Assembly: GCF_042675725.1 (NCBI RefSeq)
Contig: NZ_JBHTJN010000028.1
Span: 1-64,000, forward strand
Source: Seminibacterium arietis
GTDB lineage: Bacteria > Pseudomonadota > Gammaproteobacteria > Enterobacterales > Pasteurellaceae
Reading direction: 5' to 3'
DNA: 64,000 nucleotides
Positions 17,486 through 26,798 of this stretch are shown piece by piece. The notes under the pieces were generated by a model. It ran no database searches. It was not told the DNA's origin and saw nothing but the letters and a program-made list of their open reading frames with translations. The position numbers were made by a program, and so were the translations under genes. Every line of letters begins with the position of its first letter. Position 1 is the stretch's first letter.

Positions 17486-17710
17486 TTATTTTAGATTATT
17501 AATTTTTTTGTTTTTAATAATGTAATATGAGTTAACGCAGACAATAAATACATTTAACCCAATTACAGGAATAGATCCTATTAATAAACCATAAATAACA
17601 AAGCAAGCTGCTCCTAATGAATTAACAAAACGTAGTTTAATAATATCTTTTAATAAAAAAGAGGCAGATACTAATATCATAGCAACGTAGCCGAGTATTT
17701 CAATAAACAT
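17486..17710 (-). CDS. small membrane protein, YgjV-like
   Basis: 74 residues with three hydrophobic segments (about 3-20, 29-46, 48-66) and a basic tail (KNKKINNLK). The pattern LGYVAMILVSASFLLKDIIKLRFVNSLGAACFVIYGLLIGSIPVIGLNVFIVCVNSYYI resembles E. coli YgjV-type inner-membrane proteins, in particular the LRxxNxxGaxxFxIYGxxIG and PVxxxNxxI segments. Function is unknown in that family. The stop lies just inside the shared terminator with argH. On the minus strand GGAGAAAAAT precedes the ATG. It is not part of an obvious operon: cydC ends 73 bases further on. Confidence 0.68.
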   Translation of the reverse strand: MFIEILGYVAMILVSASFLLKDIIKLRFVNSLGAACFVIYGLLIGSIPVIGLNVFIVCVNSYYIIKNKKINNLK

Positions 17711-17783
17711 ATTTTTCTCCCAAAAACAATATTCAGTTCTAATTTAACTTTATTTTTGCTTTAATAAATTGGATTCATCTATC

Positions 17784-19442
17784 CTAGCTTACTCGACCAC
17801 ATTCAATTTCTATTACTCGATCACAAATTGCCATTGTAGAAGTACGATGACTGACGAGGATAATCAGTTTATCTTGTTTGGCTTTTAGTAGTGATTTTAA
17901 AATAATTGCTTCATTTAAACTATCTAGATTGCTAGTTGGTTCATCAAGTAAAATCACTGGTGCATTATGCAAAAATGCACGAGCGATACCAATCCGTTGT
18001 TTTTCACCTTCGGACAAACTATTGCCCAATTCAGTAACGATGGTCTCATATCCCTGTGGTAGGCTCATTATAAAATCATGAATTGACGCTTTTTTTGCTG
18101 CTTCAATGACCTCATCACGACTTGCACTCCGTCTAGCCATTAAAATATTTTCATAAATGCTTTCATTAAAAACATATGTTTGTTGTGTAATGTAAGCCAT
18201 ATTATCTCGTAAATTTAAGGTGTTCAATGAAGTTAAATTTTCTTTATTAATATAAATTTGTCCTTGTTGAGGGTCATAAAAACGCATTAATAATTTTAAT
18301 AATGTACTTTTACCACTACCACTACGCCCATGAATACCGAGAATCTCACCTTTTTTTGCTTGTAAAGAAAAGTTAGTTAAGATAGGTTCGTTTTGGTAGC
18401 AAAAGCTAATATTATTTACTTCAATTTCATTAATATTTTCAATATTTCTACCATCAGTAACATCTTTTAAGATGGGTTCTTCCGCTAATAAACCTAATAC
18501 ACGTTCACCACTTGCAAAAGTTTGTAATAGGTTATTTGAAAGATTACTTAATGCTATCACAGGTCCATAACTTGACATCAGCAATACTACTGACACGATA
18601 AATCCGTTAAAATCAATTTTTCCGTCATAAAAAAGAATACCACCAACTAATAATATCAATATATTAAAGACAGAAACAGCAATTTCAGTGAGACTTTTTA
18701 CTTTTGACTCTTGGTTTTTAATACGTAAAAAAGCTTGATCTATTTTTTTTGTGCGTTGTTGAATTTCTGCTAATCGTTCTTCAGTATAATTAAATAACTG
18801 AATTTCTTTCATTCCACGAATACTATCTAAAAAATGATCATTCATTTCAGACATTAATTTACGATAAGCTCTTCCATCTTCACGAGCTAGTTTAGTTGTA
18901 AAAATTGGCAATATAAAACCGATAGTTAAATAAGCAACTAATGCCACTAGTGCCAACCAAATAGATATATGAGAGAAAATGATCAGTAAAATTAATGAAG
19001 TAATAAATGCAATTGCAATTGGTGCAATAGTATGTGCATAAAATACTTCTAGTAGCTCAATGTCATTAGTTACTAATGATAATAGTTGCCCTGATTGTTT
19101 ACCTTGTAATTTAACGAATGCGAGTTTTCGTAACGCTGAGAAGACTTTATCTCGTAATAGTGCCAATAGTTTAAAAGCAATATAGTGTCCCGACATTTGC
19201 TCTAAATAACGTAAGATACTACGAGCAACAGCCATTACAATAAGTGCGGTTAGAATTTGAGTAAAATTTAGATAAGTATCAAAACCGAGTAATTGTGATA
19301 CACCGACAGCCCCTAAAGTGATAATAAAAATTGCTGCTAAAAAAACCAGAGTTCCCATTGAAATCGTAAAAGCCATAATATGAGCTAAAGGCGTAACTAA
19401 TTTCAGTAAATGCCACATAATTACAAAGCCATTTTTACGCAT
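17784..19442 (-). CDS. cydC: CydC, glutathione/cysteine exporter half-transporter
   Basis: 552 residues. With CydD it forms an inner-membrane ABC exporter of cysteine and glutathione to the periplasm, required to assemble cytochrome bd. Six membrane segments lie in the first 300 residues, then an ATPase domain with Walker A GIHGRSGSGKSTLLKL, Q-loop YITQQTYVF, signature LGNSLSEGEKQRIGIARAFL, Walker B VILLDEPTSNLD and the switch His in LVSHR. The signature is LSEGE rather than LSGGQ, a deviation from most exporters. The start at 19442 overlaps cydD by 8 bases and has GGAGAT in place. The two genes are one operon, cydD first. Confidence 0.93.
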   Translation of the reverse strand: MRKNGFVIMWHLLKLVTPLAHIMAFTISMGTLVFLAAIFIITLGAVGVSQLLGFDTYLNFTQILTALIVMAVARSILRYLEQMSGHYIAFKLLALLRDKVFSALRKLAFVKLQGKQSGQLLSLVTNDIELLEVFYAHTIAPIAIAFITSLILLIIFSHISIWLALVALVAYLTIGFILPIFTTKLAREDGRAYRKLMSEMNDHFLDSIRGMKEIQLFNYTEERLAEIQQRTKKIDQAFLRIKNQESKVKSLTEIAVSVFNILILLVGGILFYDGKIDFNGFIVSVVLLMSSYGPVIALSNLSNNLLQTFASGERVLGLLAEEPILKDVTDGRNIENINEIEVNNISFCYQNEPILTNFSLQAKKGEILGIHGRSGSGKSTLLKLLMRFYDPQQGQIYINKENLTSLNTLNLRDNMAYITQQTYVFNESIYENILMARRSASRDEVIEAAKKASIHDFIMSLPQGYETIVTELGNSLSEGEKQRIGIARAFLHNAPVILLDEPTSNLDSLNEAIILKSLLKAKQDKLIILVSHRTSTMAICDRVIEIECGRVS

Positions 19443-21183
19443 TTTTATCTCCTGAACGCAAATTTTCTAATTCTTTTTGTTGATTAAACATTTCCGCATA
19501 AATACCTTTGCTAGCCATCAGTTCAGAGTGATTACCCTGTTCGATCAATTCTCCTTGTTGTAGTACATAAATTTGATCAGCTAACATTGCGTTTGCTAAA
19601 CGATGAGAAATCATGACAATAGTTTTATTACGTTTTAAACGTTGAATAAATTGTAAAATGATCTCTTCACTTTCAATATCTATGTTACTTGTGGCCTCAT
19701 CAAAAATATAGAGATCGGCATCATGTAATAATGCTCGTGCTAAGGCTAAACGTTGAATTTGACCACCAGAAAGATTTTTGCCAAGACTCAATAAAATCAT
19801 ATCTAGTCCACCATTTTCACGAACAAAATTGGCTAAATTTACTTGATTCAGTGCTTGGTAAATTTCATCATCAGTCGCAGTTGGATTCGCCATTAGCATA
19901 TTTTCTCGCAGTGTGCCTTTGAACACATAGCTGTTATTACTAACCAGTGCTACGTGGCGACAGAAAGACTCTCTCGTAAATGTAGTAGCGACTTGATCAT
20001 TAAACAAAATTTTGCCTTCTTGTGCCTGGTAAAACCCCATTAATAACGACACTAAAGTGGATTTTCCGCAACCACTCTTACCAACAAAAATTGTAAGTTG
20101 TTTTGGTTTAATTGTTAGAGTGAGGTTTTTAATTACTTGTTTTTGTTCAGAATAAGCAAAATTTAATTGCTGTATTTCTACTTCAATTCCATCTTTTGTT
20201 TTAAAATCCACCGCACTTTTATTTTCCTGTACTGGCGTATCAAGTAGGGCAAAAATTTTATCAGAGGCAGCTTTACCATTCATTGCTACATGGAAAAAAG
20301 AGCCTAATAGTCGCAAAGGGATAAAAAATTCGTAAGACAATAGAATAAACACAATTAAGCCAAAGAGACTTAAATTTCCACTTTGAAACTGTAAAAGTGC
20401 GGTTAAAATTCCAATTGCGGCACCACCGTAGGCCAATAAATCCATTACAGAGATTGAATTTAATTGCATAGTAAGTACTTTCATCGTGATGACTCGGAAG
20501 CTTTCAGCTTCATCTCTCATTTTTTGTGCTTTAAAATCATCATCTTGATAAATCTTAAGTGTGACTAATCCTTGTAGATTATCTAAAAAACTGCTACCTA
20601 ATCGCACATAAAGAGACCAGTATTTACTTAATAATCGCTTAGCAATTTTATTTACAGCCATAATAGATAAGGGAATTAATGGCACACAAATTAACAAAAT
20701 GATTGCTGTTGGTGCATTAAAAAAAATTAAAAACAAGAATAAAGTAAAAGGAGCAAGTAAACTGTAAAAAAGTTGCGGAAGATAGCGACTGAAATAAACT
20801 TCAATAGATTCAACGCCTTCCGAAGCAATTTGAATCACAGAAGATGTAGATTGTTGCTGTGATTGACTGAGTGGCATTGATGATAATTTTTGGTAAATCA
20901 TTGAGCGTAAAAGGTGTTTTAAGTTAGAACTAGCAAAACAAGAAGAGCGAATCGCTTTTTTACCAGCCCAAACGCGTAACATCAATGCTAAAAGCAAAAC
21001 AATAACTAAAAGAGTTGCACTTGATAGCGTTAATAGCCCGTTATAAGCTTGTTGAAAGAAAAAAGCAAAAGAGGATGTTGAAATTATTCCAGCTAGCAGT
21101 GCAATCCACTGAAATATTACTGTTGTTCTAATCCATTTTTTGCTACTTGGCACCATGTTGATTAGGCGTTTATCAATTATCAT
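19435..21183 (-). CDS. cydD: CydD, glutathione/cysteine exporter half-transporter
   Basis: 582 residues. Partner of CydC in the heterodimeric thiol exporter. An N-terminal membrane domain of about six segments (residues 25-300) is followed by an ATPase with Walker A IFVGKSGCGKSTLVSLL, Q-loop ALVSNNSYVF, canonical signature LGKNLSGGQIQRLALARAL, Walker B LYIFDEATSNID and switch His in MISHR. AGGAACAATCT precedes ATG 21183. The 8-base overlap with cydC supports translational coupling and an even ratio of subunits. Exact uptake signals lie near 20213 and 20394. Confidence 0.93.
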   Translation of the reverse strand: MIIDKRLINMVPSSKKWIRTTVIFQWIALLAGIISTSSFAFFFQQAYNGLLTLSSATLLVIVLLLALMLRVWAGKKAIRSSCFASSNLKHLLRSMIYQKLSSMPLSQSQQQSTSSVIQIASEGVESIEVYFSRYLPQLFYSLLAPFTLFLFLIFFNAPTAIILLICVPLIPLSIMAVNKIAKRLLSKYWSLYVRLGSSFLDNLQGLVTLKIYQDDDFKAQKMRDEAESFRVITMKVLTMQLNSISVMDLLAYGGAAIGILTALLQFQSGNLSLFGLIVFILLSYEFFIPLRLLGSFFHVAMNGKAASDKIFALLDTPVQENKSAVDFKTKDGIEVEIQQLNFAYSEQKQVIKNLTLTIKPKQLTIFVGKSGCGKSTLVSLLMGFYQAQEGKILFNDQVATTFTRESFCRHVALVSNNSYVFKGTLRENMLMANPTATDDEIYQALNQVNLANFVRENGGLDMILLSLGKNLSGGQIQRLALARALLHDADLYIFDEATSNIDIESEEIILQFIQRLKRNKTIVMISHRLANAMLADQIYVLQQGELIEQGNHSELMASKGIYAEMFNQQKELENLRSGDKNA

Positions 21184-21408
21184 AGATTGTTCCTAAACTT
21201 TGTTAAATTAAAAACCTACTTCTGATAAAAGTGAATAACTCTTATCTTACAAATACTTTAAATCTTTATTTCCCCAAAGTGCGGTTAAAAAATAGCAGAA
21301 ACTCAAAAAGTTATAGGATTAATGCTGGTATAAAAATCTCTGAGGTAACAAACTTTTTTGGCAAGTATATTGCTAAATACAAATGAAAACAATTATATAG
21401 TATAAATA

Positions 21409-21441
21409 AAAAAAGACCATACTGAAAGTGCGGTCTTTTTT
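21409..21441 (-). terminator. gyrB terminator
   Basis: AAAAAAGACC (21409-21418) pairs with GGTCTTTTTT (21432-21441) around a 13-base loop; on the minus strand the U-run continues into ATTTATAC. One arm and the loop include an uptake signal (AAAGTGCGGTC), but here unpaired with a second copy. Confidence 0.85.
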
Positions 21442-21456
21442 ATGGTAATTTAATAT

Positions 21457-23898
21457 TTAAATATCTAAATTTGCTCGCAAGGCATTAGTTTCAATAAATT
21501 CTCGACGTGGTTCAACTTCATCTCCCATTAAAGTAGTGAAAAGTTGATCTGCAACAACCGCATCTTTAATTTGGACTTGTAACATAGTGCGATTTTCGGG
21601 ATCCATTGTAGTTTCCCAAAGCTGTTCAGGATTCATCTCACCCAGCCCTTTATAACGCTGAACTACTAAGCCTCGACGTGATTCTTTTACTAACCAATTT
21701 ACTGCTTGTTCAAAGCTATTTACTTGATATTGACGTTCTCCGCGTGCCACATAGGCACCTTTTTCTAGTAGACCGTTTAATTGCGATCCCAGTTTAACAA
21801 TGCGAGTATATTCACTACCTTGAACAAATTGGAAATTTAAGAAATAATCATAATCTATTCCATGCGTGCGTACAGTTAACACCACTTCGTGTAATTGACG
21901 TTCAGGATTAAACATTAAGCGATAGTTATAATGATTCCCCCCATTTTCTTGTGCCACAAGTTGTTTTACTAAATTTTCTGCCCACTCAGTCAATAAATTT
22001 TCATTTTGCATTAAAGTTGATGTCAATTCAGGCTGATAAACGAGCGTTTTTAATAGAGCTTCTGGATAATAGCGAGATAAATGGCTAATTATTTTTTGCA
22101 CATTGTTATATTCTGAAATCAATTTTTCTAACATTGCACTATTCATTGCTGGAGCATTTTCATTAGTGTGTAATTCAGCGCCTTCTAATGCAATATTTAG
22201 CTCAAATTGAGCCATAGCCTCATCATCTTTAATATATTGCTCATTTTTGCCTTTTTTAACTTTGTAGAGTGGGGGCTGAGCAATGTAAATATGTCCACGC
22301 TCAATTAATTCAGGCATTTGGCGATAGAAAAAAGTTAATAGTAAAGTACTGATATGGGCACCATCTACGTCAGCATCGGTCATAATAATAATGCTATGAT
22401 AACGCAATTTATCTGGGTTATATTCATCACGTCCAATACCGCAACCAAGAGCTGTAATTAAAGTCCCTACTTCAGCGGAAGAAAGCATTTTATCAAAGCG
22501 AGCTTTTTCGACGTTGAGTATTTTTCCTTTCAATGGCAAAATCGCTTGATTTTTGCGATTACGGCCTTGCTTTGCAGATCCCCCTGCAGAATCACCCTCC
22601 ACCAAATAAAGCTCAGATAGTGCGGGATCGCGTTCTTGGCAATCGGCTAATTTGCCTGGTAACCCCGCAATATCCAATGCACCTTTTCTTCGAGTCATTT
22701 CACGAGCTTTCCGAGCTGCTTCTCTAGCTCGAGCAGCCTCTACAATTTTAGCTGCAATAATTTTGGCATCTTGCGGATTTTCTTCCAAATATTCTTGTAG
22801 CCGTTCACTCATCGCAGATTCAACCGCACTTTTTACTTCTGAAGAAACTAATTTATCTTTAGTTTGCGAGGAAAATTTTGGATCGGGGACCTTAACTGAT
22901 ACTATTGCGACTAAGCCCTCTCTTGCATCATCACCCGAAGTTTCTACGCGATCTTTGTCACTTTTACCTTTTTTATTTAGTCCTTCTTTTTCCATATAGT
23001 TGTTTAGCGTGCGTGTTAATGCGCTGCGAAACCCTGCTAAGTGAGTTCCACCATCACGTTGGCGAATGTTATTAGTAAAACAATGGATATTTTCTGCTTG
23101 ATACCCTTCATTCCATTGTAATGCGACTTCTACGCCGATATTGTCTTTTTCTATGGAAAAATAAAAAGTCTTTTGATGAATTGGATTTTTGTTTTTATTT
23201 AAATATTCAACGAACGCTTGAATACCACCTTCATAGTGGAAGTGGTCTTCTCTATCGTTTCGTTTATCAATCAATTTAATAGAAACACCAGAATTTAAAA
23301 AAGATAACTCACGTAGGCGATTAGCTAATATATTGTATTCAAATTGAATATTTTTAAAAATGGTAGGACTTGGCCAAAAATGGACACACGTTCCAGTTTG
23401 CTCAGTATTGCCAACCTCAGCGAGAGGGGCAACAGGATCACCTAAATGGTAAAATTGTTCATAAACATGTCCTTGACGGCGAATAGTTAATTGTAATTTA
23501 TCAGATAAAGCATTCACTACTGATACGCCGACACCATGCAAACCGCCCGAAACCTTATAAGAGTTATCATCAAACTTTCCTCCAGCGTGTAGTACAGTCA
23601 TAATGACTTCAGCTGCTGAAACGCCTTCTTCAGGATGAATGTCTACTGGGATTCCTCTCCCATCATCTTGTACTGAAATAGAATTATCAGTGTGAATAGT
23701 TACGATAATATCTTTACAAAAACCAGCTAGGGATTCATCAATTGCGTTATCTACTACTTCAAATACCATATGGTGCAATCCTGTGCCATCATCAGTATCA
23801 CCGATATACATTCCAGGACGTTTACGTACAGCATCAAGTCCTTTTAATACTTTAATACTGTCTGCACCATAAAAAATTTCAGGAGTTTCATTTGACAT
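21457..23898 (-). CDS. gyrB: DNA gyrase subunit B
   Basis: 813 residues, the long gammaproteobacterial type. ATPase subunit of gyrase, which puts negative supercoils into DNA. GHKL ATPase motifs: EVVDNAIDESLAG, DDGRGIPVDIHPEEG, GGLHGVGVSVVNALS. The transducer ends near QTKDKLVSSEV. The TOPRIM domain has LVEGDSAGGSAKQGRNRKNQAILPLKGKILNVEKA with the catalytic Glu, and the metal-binding DADVDGAHISTLLLTFFYRQMPELI. The roughly 170-residue insert typical of Gram-negative GyrB lies between TOPRIM and the C-terminal VVQRYKGLGEMNPEQLWETTM. No truncation. It is isolated on its strand between two terminators or gaps. Confidence 0.98.
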   Translation of the reverse strand: MSNETPEIFYGADSIKVLKGLDAVRKRPGMYIGDTDDGTGLHHMVFEVVDNAIDESLAGFCKDIIVTIHTDNSISVQDDGRGIPVDIHPEEGVSAAEVIMTVLHAGGKFDDNSYKVSGGLHGVGVSVVNALSDKLQLTIRRQGHVYEQFYHLGDPVAPLAEVGNTEQTGTCVHFWPSPTIFKNIQFEYNILANRLRELSFLNSGVSIKLIDKRNDREDHFHYEGGIQAFVEYLNKNKNPIHQKTFYFSIEKDNIGVEVALQWNEGYQAENIHCFTNNIRQRDGGTHLAGFRSALTRTLNNYMEKEGLNKKGKSDKDRVETSGDDAREGLVAIVSVKVPDPKFSSQTKDKLVSSEVKSAVESAMSERLQEYLEENPQDAKIIAAKIVEAARAREAARKAREMTRRKGALDIAGLPGKLADCQERDPALSELYLVEGDSAGGSAKQGRNRKNQAILPLKGKILNVEKARFDKMLSSAEVGTLITALGCGIGRDEYNPDKLRYHSIIIMTDADVDGAHISTLLLTFFYRQMPELIERGHIYIAQPPLYKVKKGKNEQYIKDDEAMAQFELNIALEGAELHTNENAPAMNSAMLEKLISEYNNVQKIISHLSRYYPEALLKTLVYQPELTSTLMQNENLLTEWAENLVKQLVAQENGGNHYNYRLMFNPERQLHEVVLTVRTHGIDYDYFLNFQFVQGSEYTRIVKLGSQLNGLLEKGAYVARGERQYQVNSFEQAVNWLVKESRRGLVVQRYKGLGEMNPEQLWETTMDPENRTMLQVQIKDAVVADQLFTTLMGDEVEPRREFIETNALRANLDI

Positions 23899-24255
23899 AA
23901 ATTTTCTCTATTTTTTATAAAAATTAGCTAAATTATATCAAAGTTCTGATCATTTAGCTAAAAATAACAACTCTAACGCTAAAGTGCGGTTAAAATTTTT
24001 GAAAAAAACGATTAACCTTATCATTGAATTTAACGAATTTGTGAAATTTCTATCAAATTAAATATAAATTTGTTTACTTTTTTTAATTTATACGTATTAT
24101 TTGGCACCTAGGTTTTACTTATTTTTCACTGAGAAATAAGTTGTGTAATATAGCAGTAGAAATAATCTGAAACTAAACATAAGTTATTTAAACTTTTATC
24201 AAATTTCAAATTATTTCTATTTTATTCTTTACTTGCATAATTTTTATGGATTTTT
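23899..24255. promoter_or_regulatory. gyrB-znuD divergent region with an inverted repeat
   Basis: 357 bases, very AT-rich, with one uptake signal near 23982. ACTTATTT (24117-24124) and AAATAAGT (24134-24141) form an inverted repeat around 9 bases, about 115 bases before the zinc-receptor start. A receptor of this type should be under Zur; TGTAATATAGCA just after 24141 only loosely resembles a Zur box, so no operator is claimed. No small gene is seen. Confidence 0.4.
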
Positions 24256-26703
24256 ATGAAACTCAGCTCAATTCCTGTTTTTTTAACAGGACTTTTTTCA
24301 GTAACTTTAGTATTAGCTCATCAAGATCATGAACAAGTTGATGTTTTTCAACTTGATGAAATTAAAGTGGAAAGCACTCCCTTTACGTTTAGTTCAGATC
24401 CTCTTTCAGGTGCACCTAAATTTAATGATATTGTCGTAAATAAACAAAAGTTAAAGGCTCGTTCCAGTACGCTAGGGAACGCTTTAAATGGTGAATTAGG
24501 TGTGCATAGTAGCCAGTTTGGTGGAGGTGCATCAGCACCTGTAATTCGTGGGCAAGAAGGAGTGCGGCTGAAAGTTTTGCAAAATGGATCAGATGTAGTG
24601 GATATGTCGCAGATTTCTCCTGATCATGCAATAGGTGTTGATACTTTACTTTCACAGCAAGTAGAAATTGTACGTGGTGCTTCAACTTTGCTTTATGCCA
24701 ATGCTTCACCCGCTGGAGTAGTCAATGTAATTGATAATCGTATTCCAACTTCGATTCCTGAAAAAGGATATGATGTAGATTTAAATTGGCGGTACAACAA
24801 CAATAGTAATGAAAAACTTGGTACGGCGGGTATAACGGGTAGTGTTGGGAAGAATATTGCGTTACGGTTTGAAGGATTAGTTCGTCGTTCAGACAATTAT
24901 CATGTGCCATCATTCAATTTAAGTAAAGTATTAGACTATGTACCAGATACTTACAATAGAACTAAATCAGGTAATTATGGCGTTTCTTTTATTGGTAAAA
25001 ATGGGTATATCGGGGCTTCTTATAATGAGCGTCGTGAATCTTATGGTATTCCAGGACATAATCACGAATGGGATGGTTGTGCGGGACATGTGTATGGTTT
25101 ACCTTTGAGAACAGATAAAAATTATTATTTATTACTTTATAAACATTTAATTTCGGATAAAGATCTGGATAACCCTCATTTTCACTGTGGAAGTAGTCAT
25201 GCACATGATGGTCACAATCACGATCATAGTCCTGATCATCCTTATGGGCATGACCATGACCCAAGTTTAGGTGGCCCTACTGTGAATTCTCAATCAAAAC
25301 GATATGATGTAAAAGCAGAATTGAATCAAGTAGTTAAAGGATTAGACAAAATTAAGTTGAGTTATTCTACAACGGATTATAAACATGATGAATCAGATGG
25401 TCACGTTCCAGTTAATTTGTTTAAAAATGATGGTTATAACTTTCGTACTGAATTTTTTCATACGCCAATTGCTAATTTGACTGGTGTTTGGGGCGTGCAA
25501 TATCAATCTCAAATAATGAGTGCGAATATTCCTCGTTTACCACCTAAGCGGAGAAAATATTGCCCTTATGGAGAAGTGTGTCCAAAAGAAAAACCATTTG
25601 ACTCTACCAAAATTACGGAAGGAGATCGCGTTGGTGGATGGGCTCTAATTGAGAATAAAAATACTCAGTTAAGTTTTTTTGCTGTAGAACAATTACGTTA
25701 TAAAGATTTTTTATTTGAGTTAGGGGCGAGAACAGAAGAACAGAAAATCAAAATAGACTATGATGTTGAAGCGTTGAAAAAAATTAGAATAGGAAATTTA
25801 CCGTTACCTGATTTAAGTGGTTATCATGATAGAGCCAATTCCTATGCATTATCAATAAGTTGGAATGTCTCTTCAGAATATATGCTTAATTTATCTTATT
25901 CTCATAATGAGCGACATCCAACACCAATGGAGCTTTACTATCATGGTAATCATATTGCAACGAATTCATTTGAATATGGTAACAAAGATCTAAAAAAAGA
26001 AGTTTCAGATAATTTTGAAATGGGTATCTCATATGAAGGAGATAAGTTAAGCTACAAGGCGAGTTTATATTACAATGATTTCGATAATCGTATTTTTAGC
26101 CAAACTTTAAATAGAGAAGGAAATTTATCGCTGAATCGTTATACCCAATCAAAAGCTAAATATTATGGCGTAGAAGGACAAATTGATTACAGTGTGACTC
26201 CTGAATTTTCTGTGGGAATTTTTGGAGATTATATCAGAGGTAAATTGTCTAATTTACCAGATTTTTATCACAGCAAGGGAGCTTTCGGTGGAGGAATCGC
26301 TGAGTCTCAGCCAAATCAGAATGCTCCAAGAGTGCCTCCTGCACGGTTAGGATTACGTACAAATATTCAATTTACCGATAATATTCTTGCTTCTGTAGAA
26401 TATATTCATGTTTTCAAACAAGATAAAGTAACAGCTCCAAGAAAAAAACAGGATAAAGTTGGGTCAATTATTACTGATAAGAATGGGAATTTTGAATGGA
26501 TAATAACAGAATACCCAACAGATGGATATAATATGGTAAATATGAATCTTGAATATAATAAGACAGTCAATAATATTGATTATCAAATTTTTATTCAGGG
26601 TAATAATTTGTTAAATGAGAAAGTGTATTCTCATGCTTCGTTTTTACCTTTTGTGCCACAGATGGGGCGTAATATTACCGTAGGAATGAATATTCATTTT
26701 TAG
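24256..26703 (+). CDS. znuD: TonB-dependent outer-membrane zinc receptor, ZnuD-like
   Basis: 815 residues. Signal peptide (about 1-21, cleaved before HQDHEQ), TonB box region FQLDEIKVE, plug domain (about 50-160; VIRGQEGVRLKVLQNG and VEIVRGASTLLYANASPAGVVNV), then a 22-strand-type barrel ending in the expected aromatic residue (NITVGMNIHF). The diagnostic feature is a long loop at residues 266-337 starting GHNHEWDGCAGH and ending in SSHAHDGHNHDHSPDHPYGHDHD, with Cys275 and Cys311. Neisserial ZnuD has the same loop logic, where His and Asp capture zinc. Import of zinc (possibly haem, as first proposed for ZnuD) is the likely role. It stands alone between terminators; the periplasmic ZnuABC partners are not in this window. 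Confidence 0.9.
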   Translation: MKLSSIPVFLTGLFSVTLVLAHQDHEQVDVFQLDEIKVESTPFTFSSDPLSGAPKFNDIVVNKQKLKARSSTLGNALNGELGVHSSQFGGGASAPVIRGQEGVRLKVLQNGSDVVDMSQISPDHAIGVDTLLSQQVEIVRGASTLLYANASPAGVVNVIDNRIPTSIPEKGYDVDLNWRYNNNSNEKLGTAGITGSVGKNIALRFEGLVRRSDNYHVPSFNLSKVLDYVPDTYNRTKSGNYGVSFIGKNGYIGASYNERRESYGIPGHNHEWDGCAGHVYGLPLRTDKNYYLLLYKHLISDKDLDNPHFHCGSSHAHDGHNHDHSPDHPYGHDHDPSLGGPTVNSQSKRYDVKAELNQVVKGLDKIKLSYSTTDYKHDESDGHVPVNLFKNDGYNFRTEFFHTPIANLTGVWGVQYQSQIMSANIPRLPPKRRKYCPYGEVCPKEKPFDSTKITEGDRVGGWALIENKNTQLSFFAVEQLRYKDFLFELGARTEEQKIKIDYDVEALKKIRIGNLPLPDLSGYHDRANSYALSISWNVSSEYMLNLSYSHNERHPTPMELYYHGNHIATNSFEYGNKDLKKEVSDNFEMGISYEGDKLSYKASLYYNDFDNRIFSQTLNREGNLSLNRYTQSKAKYYGVEGQIDYSVTPEFSVGIFGDYIRGKLSNLPDFYHSKGAFGGGIAESQPNQNAPRVPPARLGLRTNIQFTDNILASVEYIHVFKQDKVTAPRKKQDKVGSIITDKNGNFEWIITEYPTDGYNMVNMNLEYNKTVNNIDYQIFIQGNNLLNEKVYSHASFLPFVPQMGRNITVGMNIHF

Positions 26704-26712
26704 ATTGCTATA

Positions 26713-26751
26713 AAAAGAGCGGTGTGAATTTTTAAAATGCACCTCTCTTTT
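26713..26751. terminator. znuD terminator
   Basis: AAAAGAG-C-GGTG (26713-26724) pairs with CACC-T-CTCTTTT (26740-26751) with one internal mismatch and a 15-base loop. The first arm contains GAGCGGT, a decayed uptake signal. It lies between convergent znuD and xylB. Confidence 0.7.
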
Positions 26752-26798
26752 ATCTATTGTGGGGAAAGTCAGCAAGAATTTCTTTTTACTATGTGTAA

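Noticed and set aside
22533..22999. Plus-strand frames opposite gyrB
   Set aside because: Antisense shadows of a conserved coding region.
24140..24156. Zur box before the zinc receptor
   Set aside because: TGTAATATAGCA is only a loose match to the TGTTAT-ATAACA pattern; reported only as an open question.
24989..25264. Minus-strand His/Asp-rich frame opposite the zinc receptor loop
   Set aside because: The complement of repeated His/Asp codons; no start signal. The plus-strand loop explains it.
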